Below, piece after piece: positions 1 to 5,652 of a stretch of DNA of 5,998 nt. The notes beneath the pieces are model-generated. The model did no database searches and was not told where the DNA came from. It worked only from the letters and a program-made list of their open reading frames with translations. This stretch comes from Candidatus Krumholzibacteriota bacterium (lineage in GTDB: Bacteria; Krumholzibacteriota; Krumholzibacteriia; Krumholzibacteriales; Krumholzibacteriaceae): assembly GCA_030630165.1 (NCBI GenBank), contig DAOVNN010000185.1:1-5998 (forward strand), written 5' to 3'. Made by a program: the position numbers and the translations under genes. Each line of letters opens with the position of its first letter. Position 1 is the stretch's first letter.

Positions 1-960
1 TCCCGGAACGAGTCGCTTGTACGAGTTCGTGCTGGGGTTGGTCAGCGCGAGAAGGGCGGGGGAGTGATGGAGCAGCCCTGCGATATACTGCAGAGCGGTC
101 TTGCTCAGCCCCGCGTATCCCGACTTGCTGTAGAAGAGGGGCTTGCCCTTCTTGAAGAGGTGCTGGTGGAAGTGCATCCCGTTGCCCGCTTCGTTGTGTA
201 TCGGCTTGGGCATGAATGTCGCGATCATTCCCGCTTCGTCGGCGGCCATGCGCACGAAATACTTCACGATCATCGAGATGTCGCCCATCTTCGTCAGCGG
301 CGCAAATTTTACCTCGATCTCTCCCTGGCCGTGGCCGCCCACCTCGTGATGGTGGTATTTTATACCAACGCCCGCTTCCTCGAGCAGAACGACGGTGCGG
401 TCTCTGACAGCGGCAAGCTTGTCCTCGGGGGGCAGGGCGTGATAGCCGCCGTGGGTCTTCAGACCGAAGCTTCCCTTGTTCTCGCCCTCACGCGGTACGA
501 TCTCGTAGCCGAAGCTGAGGTTCGAGGTATCGACGAGGACCTCGTCGAATATGTAGTACTCGAACTCCGGTCCCCACAGCGAGAGGTCGGCGATCGCTGT
601 TTTCTTGAGGAAGGCCTCTGCCTTGCGGGCGATGTGCCTCGGGTCGCGGGGGAATGGTTTCTTCGAGTCGGCCTCTACTATGTCGCAGATGAAGCAGGCA
701 GTCGGGATCTCGCTGAATGGATCGACGAACCCTGTTTCGAGGTCGGGAACGAGTGAGAGGTCGCCGAGCTCGACCGTCTTGAGGCCGGCAAAGTTCGAGC
801 CGTCGAATCCCAGGCCGACCGAGAAAAGCTTGCTGTCGGCATTCGACGCCGGGACGGTCAGGCGGTGCCAGCGACCGAGAAAATCGGTAAACTTCAGATC
901 GACGAGCTTGATGCCCTGCCGCTTGATCTCGGACCTGAGTTTCGTGATAGAGGTAAAGAT
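1..960 (-). CDS. glnA: Glutamine synthetase, type I (3' end beyond window)
   Basis: Glutamine synthetase makes glutamine from glutamate, ammonia and ATP in the cytoplasm and is the main entry point of ammonium assimilation. Reading the minus strand from 960 gives 320 uninterrupted residues. The N-terminal beta-grasp domain (about 1-95) includes VDLKFTDFLGRWHRLTVPAS (20-39) and the GFDGSNFAGL loop (51-60). The catalytic domain follows: FEYYIFDE (133-140, metal-ligand Glu), HHHEVGGHGQ (203-212), TFMPKP (248-253), NEAGNGMHFH (256-265, metal-ligand His) and NPSTNSYKRLVPG (308-320, substrate Arg). The order and spacing match bacterial GlnA. Family members run to about 440-470 residues, so roughly 120-150 C-terminal residues, including any adenylylation Tyr, lie outside the window. 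The start is odd: an in-frame TAA lies at 979-981 and there is no in-frame ATG, GTG or TTG before the conserved N-terminus; the first in-frame ATG is about residue 225. ATC at 958-960 lies 7 nt behind a G-rich ribosome binding site and is the likely start. It has its own promoter. Family assignment is certain; subclass and start are less so. Confidence 0.95.
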   Translation of the reverse strand, partial: MFTSITKLRSEIKRQGIKLVDLKFTDFLGRWHRLTVPASNADSKLFSVGLGFDGSNFAGLKTVELGDLSLVPDLETGFVDPFSEIPTACFICDIVEADSKKPFPRDPRHIARKAEAFLKKTAIADLSLWGPEFEYYIFDEVLVDTSNLSFGYEIVPREGENKGSFGLKTHGGYHALPPEDKLAAVRDRTVVLLEEAGVGIKYHHHEVGGHGQGEIEVKFAPLTKMGDISMIVKYFVRMAADEAGMIATFMPKPIHNEAGNGMHFHQHLFKKGKPLFYSKSGYAGLSKTALQYIAGLLHHSPALLALTNPSTNSYKRLVPG

Positions 961-967
961 CTCACAA

Positions 968-974
968 CCCCCCT
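968..974 (-). promoter_or_regulatory. Ribosome binding site AGGGGGG supporting an ATC start
   Basis: On the minus strand AGGGGGG is followed by a 7-nt spacer (TTGTGAG) and then ATC at 958-960. The spacing is ideal for initiation at that ATC. A GTG in another frame (963-965) is only 2 nt from the G-run and its frame hits a stop after about 20 codons, so it cannot start the protein unless a base is missing from the assembly. This site decides the start position; whether the codon is truly ATC or a misread ATG is unresolved. Confidence 0.55.
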
Positions 975-1001
975 GTTTTTAATACGTTCGGAAGATGGCC
1001 A

Positions 1002-1022
1002 CACGCCCCGGAAAGGGGCGCG
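1002..1022 (-). promoter_or_regulatory. GC-rich stem-loop at the 5' end of the glnA leader
   Basis: In minus-strand RNA, CGCGCCCC pairs with GGGGCGUG around a UUUCC loop: 8 pairs including one G-U. It begins only about 8 nt after the predicted glnA transcription start. No U-run follows, so it is not an intrinsic terminator for the upstream propeller gene. A stem-loop so close to the 5' end would fit mRNA stabilisation or a protein-binding leader element; the role is inference. Confidence 0.45.
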
Positions 1023-1035
1023 GGCGCGGATTTCC

Positions 1036-1064
1036 AATATATTTGATGATATACCCTCTATCAA
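1036..1064 (-). promoter_or_regulatory. Sigma70-type promoter for glnA
   Basis: On the minus strand the -35 element TTGATA (1059-1064) and the -10 element TATATT (1036-1041) are separated by exactly 17 nt; each matches the consensus at 5 of 6 positions. Transcription would begin around 1029-1031, giving a leader of about 70 nt to the start at 960. It lies in the 153-bp gap behind the propeller gene, which argues that glnA is transcribed independently. I saw no good sigma54 (GG-N10-GC) promoter here. Confidence 0.6.
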
Positions 1065-1113
1065 GGATTAAATGCCCGTCGTTATTCGGGTTGAGGTCCC
1101 CTCGAGACGTGCA

Positions 1114-3870
1114 TCAGCGAAGGAGCAGCATCTTCTTCGATAGAGTGACCTTGCCTGCACACAGGCGGCAGAAATATACACCCGACGCGACGGGAACGCC
1201 CGACCCGTTCGTTCCGTCCCACACCTCTTCCCTGACGCCGGCCTGCACGGTGTCATCTACAAGAGTGCGTATCAGCTGTCCGGATGGAGAATAGATCCGC
1301 AGGGTTACACTGGATGTGTTCGGAACGGTGTAACGTATCGATGTCACCGGATTGAACGGGTTGGGGTGGTTCTGGAACAGCTGCAGTGCGAGCGGTGAAC
1401 GCTCCGATTCCACGGAGAACGATCGCAGCTCGCCGCTCTCTATGCCCAGCACCGCGAGAGTGTAACGGTAGCTCTCTCCGGGAAGAGCGGTTTCATCGAG
1501 ATATCTTCTCTCGCCAGGATCGATGAGTTCCTCGTTCAGGAGATGCTCCTCAGTATAACCATTCTGGGAACGGTATATCCGAAAACCATCTATACGTTCA
1601 TCCGCGCCCAGCGACCATGTCAGTGTAATGCCGTTATCCACGGGATCGGCATGGAATCCGGTTATCAGAACGTCTGTCGTCGCCTCTTCATTCCAGCAGG
1701 CAAAGTAGGCTGAGACCTTGTTTCCAGCGATGGTGAATCCTCCGCCGGCCATAAGCCTGCCATCGTAGGGACATAATGCGTTTGCCTGGAAGTTCAGGCC
1801 GGAACCGAGAGGGGACCACGTAGATCCATCCCAGGCGGTGATATAATTCCCCAGTGCACCGAGGGCCGGTGTAATCTGGCCACTGGCAATCAGCCTGCCG
1901 TCATACTCGGCCAAAGAATAAAATGAGTCGAACCAGCCATCTTCCCACCACCAGAGATTCGTCCATGTAGTGCCGTCCCATGAATAAAGAGTGCCCCAGA
2001 ATCCGCCCACGATTAGCTTTTCGTCGTAAACGTACAGGCTGAACAGATACTGGAAGCCCTTATCCAGCGGTGCCCATGTCGCGCCGTCCCAGGCGGCGAT
2101 GGAGTGAGCGTCTACTCCTTCAATGTGGTCGAAAGTCCCGGCTGCGATCAGCCGGCCATCATAGACTGTCAGGGCATCGATCGATGCCTGGCTGGACGAA
2201 TCTTCGATCAGATAACCCAATGTCGTCCACGTTACGTAATCCCAGGCGGTAATCCTGCACTGAATACCGGGCCAGAAAGCCTCAGTGCCGGCGATGATCT
2301 TGTTGTCGTATACAGCAAGAGCTTTGACAGGAAGGTTGCCGCTGCCGAGGGGAGCCCAGTAAGCACCATCCCAGGCGGCAGTATAGTTCACAGGCGCTCC
2401 GCCTGCAGTGGTGAAATCCCCGCCCGCTATCAGTCTGCCAAAGTGGACTGTCAGGGCATTGACATCTGCATTCATCCCATCCCCGAGCGGAGTCCATGTC
2501 GAGCCGTCATACGCGGCGATCCTGTTTGCCGGAATACCGTCGATGGTGCAAAAGGAACCACCGGCGATCAGCAGATCGTTATAGACGACCATAGCCTTGA
2601 TAACACCGTCTGTTCCGTTACCCAGGGGGGCCCACGCAGCGCCGTCCCAGGAGCCGATATTCTTCAGCTGAACTCCGTCGGCCGAGATGAGTTCTCCCCC
2701 GGCGACCAACAGTCCGTCATAGATAATGAGCGATTCGACATAGCGGGGAGGCTCTGAACCCAATGGTTCCCACACGGAGCCGTTCCAGGCGGAAATATTA
2801 ATATCTCCGATTTCTCCGCCTGCGATCAGCTTGCCGTCATAGACCGCCAGAGCCTTTACTCTGTACTCCAGTCCTGTACCAATGGAATTCCATGAGGCGC
2901 CATTCCATGAGGCGATGCGCTCCGAGGGTATCCCGCCGGCAGAATGGAAATATCCTCCTGCTATCAGATCGCTGCCGAAGATGGTCAACGCATGGATATC
3001 GTCATCAGTCCCCGATCCGAACGAGGACCAGGAACTGCCGTCCCAGGCAGCTATATTGTTAGCCGGCAGGTCTCCGGCCGTACTGAATGAGCCGCCCGCG
3101 ATCAGTCTGTTATCGTAAGTGGCAAGGGTATACACATAGCCGTTCATCCCCGATCCGAGGGTATCCCATGCGGCGCCGTCCCAGGCGGCGATGAACCCCG
3201 CGGGAATGCCGTCCATGGCGGTAAACCACCCGCCGGCGACAAGTTTGCCATCGTAGACCATTAAGGCTTCGACTATGTAATGGTCCGCTCCCGATCCCAT
3301 CGGAGACCATGAACTGCCGTCCCAGGCAGCGATGTGCTCTGCCGGTTCGCCTCCAGCTGTTTTGAATCGTCCACCTGCGATCAACCTGCCGTCGTAGACG
3401 GCAAGGGAGAAGATCTCTACATTGGGGTCGGTCTCATCTCCGGTGAATCCGGTCCCGACAGCTGACCAGGAGGCTCCATCCCAGGCCGCGATTCCGTTTG
3501 CAATGACAGCGCCGGCTACTTTGAAATGTCCGCCGATGACCAATAGACCATTGTAAATTGCCATCGCGTTAACATGACTATCGACTCCCCGGACACCGGG
3601 TCCCTCTTCCCAGTAAATATCATCGGGGTGTTCCGATGGAGCTCCGGGATACGAGTCGCGGATCAACGGCCGGCCTGTTTCCGGATCCAGGACAACATTG
3701 AGGCCGTTAAGATCGATAGAACCCTGGAGGCCGGACGCTCTGACAGCCTGCATATCGAGTACGCCTTCATCCGTCCGGAATTCCCTGATATCCTGCTGAG
3801 CCTGCGTTTCAGCGGCAGGCACTATCACCATTACACAGGCGAAGATGACAGTTATCATCTTTGATCTCAT
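1114..3870 (-). CDS. Secreted beta-propeller repeat protein with FN3-like and FlgD/T9SS-type C-terminal domains
   Basis: This 918-residue exported protein has no recognised enzymatic role; surface binding or an adhesive, structural role is inference. A signal peptide (about 1-24, ending ETQA before QQ) has a short basic start and a hydrophobic core. Residues 25-97 are a non-repeat region. Residues 98-728 hold 14 degenerate units of about 45-50 residues with the consensus V.ALAVYDG.LIAGG.F..AGG.PA..IAAWDG..W.PLGSG, resembling kelch-like propeller blades. Residues about 733-825 look like a fibronectin type III domain (ITLTWS, DGFRIYRS, YRYTLAVL). Residues 829-918 form a FlgD-Ig/type IX secretion-type module (FQNHPNPFNP, TLRIYSPSGQLIRTL, GVYF, KKMLLLR), common on exported proteins of FCB-group and candidate phyla. 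The start ATG at 3868-3870 has AAGGAG 4 nt upstream, and a promoter lies about 77 nt upstream. No clear intrinsic terminator follows the TGA at 1114-1116. It diverges from the transporter gene. Domain architecture is clear; the function is unknown. Confidence 0.9.
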   Translation of the reverse strand: MRSKMITVIFACVMVIVPAAETQAQQDIREFRTDEGVLDMQAVRASGLQGSIDLNGLNVVLDPETGRPLIRDSYPGAPSEHPDDIYWEEGPGVRGVDSHVNAMAIYNGLLVIGGHFKVAGAVIANGIAAWDGASWSAVGTGFTGDETDPNVEIFSLAVYDGRLIAGGRFKTAGGEPAEHIAAWDGSSWSPMGSGADHYIVEALMVYDGKLVAGGWFTAMDGIPAGFIAAWDGAAWDTLGSGMNGYVYTLATYDNRLIAGGSFSTAGDLPANNIAAWDGSSWSSFGSGTDDDIHALTIFGSDLIAGGYFHSAGGIPSERIASWNGASWNSIGTGLEYRVKALAVYDGKLIAGGEIGDINISAWNGSVWEPLGSEPPRYVESLIIYDGLLVAGGELISADGVQLKNIGSWDGAAWAPLGNGTDGVIKAMVVYNDLLIAGGSFCTIDGIPANRIAAYDGSTWTPLGDGMNADVNALTVHFGRLIAGGDFTTAGGAPVNYTAAWDGAYWAPLGSGNLPVKALAVYDNKIIAGTEAFWPGIQCRITAWDYVTWTTLGYLIEDSSSQASIDALTVYDGRLIAAGTFDHIEGVDAHSIAAWDGATWAPLDKGFQYLFSLYVYDEKLIVGGFWGTLYSWDGTTWTNLWWWEDGWFDSFYSLAEYDGRLIASGQITPALGALGNYITAWDGSTWSPLGSGLNFQANALCPYDGRLMAGGGFTIAGNKVSAYFACWNEEATTDVLITGFHADPVDNGITLTWSLGADERIDGFRIYRSQNGYTEEHLLNEELIDPGERRYLDETALPGESYRYTLAVLGIESGELRSFSVESERSPLALQLFQNHPNPFNPVTSIRYTVPNTSSVTLRIYSPSGQLIRTLVDDTVQAGVREEVWDGTNGSGVPVASGVYFCRLCAGKVTLSKKMLLLR
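1687..3579 (-). repeat. Degenerate tandem repeat array: 14 propeller-blade units of about 120-160 bp
   Basis: Within the secreted protein gene (residues 98-728) the motif YDG.LIAGG occurs in 14 recognisable versions and AWDG..W in 13, with a degenerate final CWNEE (725-729) as a fourteenth. The array therefore starts and ends mid-blade, as expected when the first and last strands close a propeller ring. At DNA level the best conserved piece is the plus-strand core CCGTCCCAGGCGGCGAT, which encodes IAAWDG in reverse and recurs in variant form near 1826, 1977, 2083, 2241, 2369, 2504, 2643, 2784, 2901, 3038, 3177, 3318 and 3478. Units vary in length (short ones near residues 350-360 and 622-629) and have diverged strongly, so the array is old rather than recently expanded. 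Confidence 0.85.
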
Positions 3871-3946
3871 GGTACTCCTTCAGAAATGATAGATGCCAAG
3901 GTAAATCTCTGTATTCATTTGATATTAATACATTGACACGAATCGC

Positions 3947-3976
3947 ATTATACCATAGATAGCATGATCGTCTCAA
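3947..3976 (-). promoter_or_regulatory. Extended -10 sigma70 promoter for the propeller gene
   Basis: On the minus strand a perfect TATAAT (3947-3952) is preceded by TGG, which gives an extended -10, and by TTGAGA (3971-3976) 18 nt upstream, matching 5 of 6 -35 positions. Transcription would start near 3940, giving a leader of about 70 nt that contains a loose inverted repeat TGTATT/AATACA (3910-3932) and the AAGGAG site at 3875-3880. Confidence 0.65.
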
Positions 3977-4040
3977 GCATCATATGGGAATGATGGGATA
4001 GTTATTCGGTCCTCATCGTGTATCACATTTATTATAAGGC

Positions 4041-4049
4041 TGTTATAAT
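4041..4049 (+). promoter_or_regulatory. Candidate extended -10 promoter for the transporter
   Basis: TGTTATAAT gives a perfect TATAAT (4044-4049) preceded by TGT. The sequence 17-18 nt upstream (TATCAC) is a poor -35. The surrounding tract is so AT-rich that another TATAAT occurs on the opposite strand (4031-4036), so chance is a real possibility. If used, the transporter leader would be about 205 nt and would contain both inverted repeats. Confidence 0.3.
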
Positions 4050-4092
4050 ATCTTGTTAAATATATTCTGTCAGGACGAATTCAGATATTCTC

Positions 4093-4120
4093 AAAATCAT
4101 CATAGTTTAATAATGATTTT
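4093..4120. repeat. AT-rich inverted repeat, possible operator
   Basis: AAAATCAT (4093-4100) and ATGATTTT (4113-4120) are perfect 8-bp inverted arms around a 12-nt centre; allowing one mismatch the arms extend two further pairs inward. It lies between the two candidate promoter areas of the divergent region. It could be a regulator binding site or a weak AT-rich hairpin; the stem is too AT-rich for a confident terminator. Confidence 0.4.
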
Positions 4121-4164
4121 CAATTGGCGGCGTGATAAGCATGGTATATGGGTTGAAATACTTC

Positions 4165-4177
4165 TCAAGGCCCTTGA
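4165..4177. promoter_or_regulatory. Short palindrome TCAAGGCCCTTGA, possible operator
   Basis: The 13-bp sequence is a perfect 6-bp inverted repeat about a single central C, lying 27 bp upstream of the TTGACA at 4204 and 84 bp upstream of the transporter ATG. Position and symmetry fit a small regulator site, but a palindrome of this size can arise by chance. Confidence 0.25.
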
Positions 4178-4203
4178 AACGAGCCATCGAACGGAATGAT
4201 AAC

Positions 4204-4232
4204 TTGACACAGGCTGCGAAGTGATGTTAAAC
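4204..4232 (+). promoter_or_regulatory. Candidate promoter: consensus TTGACA -35 with weak -10
   Basis: TTGACA at 4204-4209 is a perfect -35 hexamer. At 17 nt spacing the -10 would be TTAAAC (4227-4232), only 3 of 6 matches. Transcription would then start near 4239, leaving about 23 nt to the ATG, enough for the ribosome binding site at 4251-4255. A weak -10 with a perfect -35 suits an activated promoter, but this is inference. Confidence 0.3.
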
Positions 4233-4261
4233 GGAGGCAAGTATTTAACGGGAGGGATTGC

Positions 4262-5563
4262 ATGAGCGACCAGAAGGTCCTTAACCGCTGGGTAGTGGTG
4301 GCAGGCGCCATCCTCATCCAGCTCTGTCTCGGCGCGATCTACGCGTGGAGCGTGTTCACCAAGCTTCTGACAATCGAAGGCGGAGACTACGGGTTCACCG
4401 CCAAGCAGGCCGCGTGGGTATTCTCGGCCGGACTGGCGACATTCGCCATATTCACCGTGATTGCTGGAAGGCTGGCGAAGAAACACGGGCCGAGGCCCAT
4501 AGCGATGGCCGGCGGACTCGTCCTCGGCCTCGGCTACATCCTGGGCGGATTCCTCGGCAGCTCGTTCATCACACAGCTCCTCTTCATCGGGATCGTCGGC
4601 GGAGCCGGTATCGGCCTCGCCTACGTTGTGCCTATCGCGGTCGGCGTGAAGTGGTTCCCCGACAAGAAGGGCATGATCTCCGGCCTCGCCGTGGCGGGAT
4701 TCGGGTTCGGAGCGACCCTCTGGGTCAAGATGGCCGGCAGCTGGTTCGGCGGGCTGCTCAACACGACGAGCCTCTTTGGACTGCCCGGAGTCCAGACTGT
4801 ATTCTTCATCTACGGCCTGGCGTTCGCCATCCTCGTATTGCTCGGCAGCACGGTGATGGTCAATCCGCCCGATGGCTATAAGCCGAAGGGATGGAATCCT
4901 CCCGCTGATTCCGGCGCTGCGGCGACCGGAGCCGTCAACCTGACGAGCGGCGAGATGCTGCGCACCCCGCAGTACTTCATGCTCCTGCTGATGTTCATAG
5001 GATCGGCTCTGGCCGGTCTGATGGTCATCTACTGCATCAGGCTCTTCGGCATCGACGCGCTGCAGAGCAGCGGTGCGGCGATTGATATGAAAGCGGCCGG
5101 GATCATGGCCGGTACGGCGATGGCCTGGTACGCGATACTCAACGGCCTCGGCCGCATCGCCTGGGGCACAGTTTCCGACAAGATAGGCCGCAAGTGGGCC
5201 CTTATCACGATGTGCGCCCTGCAGGGCATCATCATGCTCCTCTTCCTCGGGATGGGGAAGTCGGAATACGGCCTGATCATCGGCGCATGTATCATAGGCT
5301 TCAACTTCGGCGGCAACTTCGCCCTCTTCCCGGCGGCGACGGCCGACTACTTCGGCAACAAGAACGTCGGCACGAACTACGGATGGGTCTTCATGGCATA
5401 CGGCTTCGCCGGTATCGCAGGCCCCCAGGTGGCGGGTTACTTCAAGGACGCCGCCCAGGGCGGCGACGTTGGCGCCTGGTCTATGCCGTTCATCATCGCC
5501 GCGATCTCGTGCTTCGCCGCGGCGGCAATAGGCTTCATGCTGAAGCCGGTCAAGAAGGCATAA
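4262..5563 (+). CDS. MFS transporter, OFA (oxalate/formate antiporter) family
   Basis: This 433-residue inner-membrane carrier belongs to the OFA branch of the major facilitator superfamily, which moves small carboxylates such as oxalate, formate, pyruvate or lactate. The N-terminus (NRWVVVAGAILIQLCLGAIYAWSVF, split here as NRWVVVAGAILIQ at 8-20 and GAIYAWSVF at 24-32) is highly typical of the family. Twelve membrane segments can be placed near residues 10-32, 50-69, 78-98, 103-128, 138-160, 178-199, 237-260, 280-301, 313-331, 335-358, 372-394 and 405-427, with a central loop at 200-235. MFS loop motifs AGRLAKKHGPRP (68-79) and GTVSDKIGRK (302-311) follow helices 2 and 8. Arg298 lies in helix 8, but helix 11 has no lysine, unlike the oxalate carrier OxlT, so oxalate is not an assured substrate. 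The ATG follows GGAGG (4251-4255) by 6 nt. A strong terminator follows the TAA, so this is probably a single-gene unit. Family is confident; substrate is unknown. Confidence 0.93.
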   Translation: MSDQKVLNRWVVVAGAILIQLCLGAIYAWSVFTKLLTIEGGDYGFTAKQAAWVFSAGLATFAIFTVIAGRLAKKHGPRPIAMAGGLVLGLGYILGGFLGSSFITQLLFIGIVGGAGIGLAYVVPIAVGVKWFPDKKGMISGLAVAGFGFGATLWVKMAGSWFGGLLNTTSLFGLPGVQTVFFIYGLAFAILVLLGSTVMVNPPDGYKPKGWNPPADSGAAATGAVNLTSGEMLRTPQYFMLLLMFIGSALAGLMVIYCIRLFGIDALQSSGAAIDMKAAGIMAGTAMAWYAILNGLGRIAWGTVSDKIGRKWALITMCALQGIIMLLFLGMGKSEYGLIIGACIIGFNFGGNFALFPAATADYFGNKNVGTNYGWVFMAYGFAGIAGPQVAGYFKDAAQGGDVGAWSMPFIIAAISCFAAAAIGFMLKPVKKA

Positions 5564-5586
5564 GAAGGCCTGAATTATAAGAATTG

Positions 5587-5615
5587 AAGGGCGGGACTTG
5601 TCCCGCCCTTTTTTT
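5587..5615 (+). terminator. Strong Rho-independent terminator of the transporter gene
   Basis: A perfect 10-bp stem, AAGGGCGGGA (5587-5596) with TCCCGCCCTT (5601-5610), closes a CTTG loop, and a run of 7 T (5609-5615) follows. It begins 23 nt after the transporter stop. On the opposite strand no T-run follows, so it acts in one direction only. It separates the transporter transcript from the kinase gene. Confidence 0.95.
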
Positions 5616-5616
5616 G

Positions 5617-5644
5617 TTGTCATCTGCCTCTTTCATGGTACGAT
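5617..5644 (+). promoter_or_regulatory. Candidate promoter for the kinase, immediately behind the terminator
   Basis: TTGTCA (5617-5622, 5 of 6 -35 matches) and TACGAT (5639-5644, 4 of 6 -10 matches) are 16 nt apart, and TGG precedes the -10, giving an extended -10. The -35 begins 2 nt after the terminator T-run. The predicted transcription start is about 5651-5653, on or next to the kinase ATG, which would give a leaderless message and would fit the absence of any ribosome binding site. Confidence 0.45.
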
Positions 5645-5652
5645 TCCCGCAT

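Larger units (their letters stand above)
3871..4261. other. AT-rich divergent intergenic region (391 bp)
   Basis: No open reading frame with a plausible start and ribosome binding site was found here. It is clearly more AT-rich than the flanking genes, especially 4020-4125. It contains the minus-strand promoter at 3947-3976, at least two weaker plus-strand promoter candidates, an AT-rich inverted repeat (4093-4120) and a short palindrome (4165-4177). I see no tRNA or recognisable riboswitch. Shared control of the two divergent genes through this region is possible but unproven. Confidence 0.6.

Noticed and set aside
64..756. 230-codon open frame on the plus strand
   Set aside because: It lies antisense to glutamine synthetase, whose minus-strand motifs are unmistakable.
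963..965. GTG start for glutamine synthetase
   Set aside because: It is in a different frame from the conserved protein, meets a stop within about 20 codons and is only 2 nt from the G-run; valid only if the assembly has lost a base.
1002..1022. GC stem-loop as intrinsic terminator of the propeller gene
   Set aside because: No U-run follows in either direction and it lies downstream of a good glnA promoter, so a leader element fits better.
1075..1090. CCCG/CGGG hairpin behind the propeller gene as a terminator
   Set aside because: Only 4 pairs with an 8-nt loop and no T-run; too weak to call.
2104..2757. 217-codon open frame on the plus strand with internal repeats
   Set aside because: Its repeats mirror the propeller repeats encoded on the opposite strand; it has no independent protein signature.
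1687..3579. Regularly spaced short DNA repeats resembling a CRISPR-like or satellite array
   Set aside because: The conserved cores are the codons for IAAWDG in a coding repeat; spacing is 117-161 bp, the cores are imperfect and the frame is kept throughout.
4204..4218. Sigma54-like site (TTGACACAGGCTGC) upstream of the transporter
   Set aside because: The invariant GG of the -24 element is absent, so it does not meet the sigma54 pattern.
4100..5623. 507-codon open frame on the minus strand opposite the transporter
   Set aside because: It is antisense to a clear MFS gene, rich in Arg, His, Glu and Asp without domain motifs, and has no ribosome binding site; it arises from third-position GC bias.
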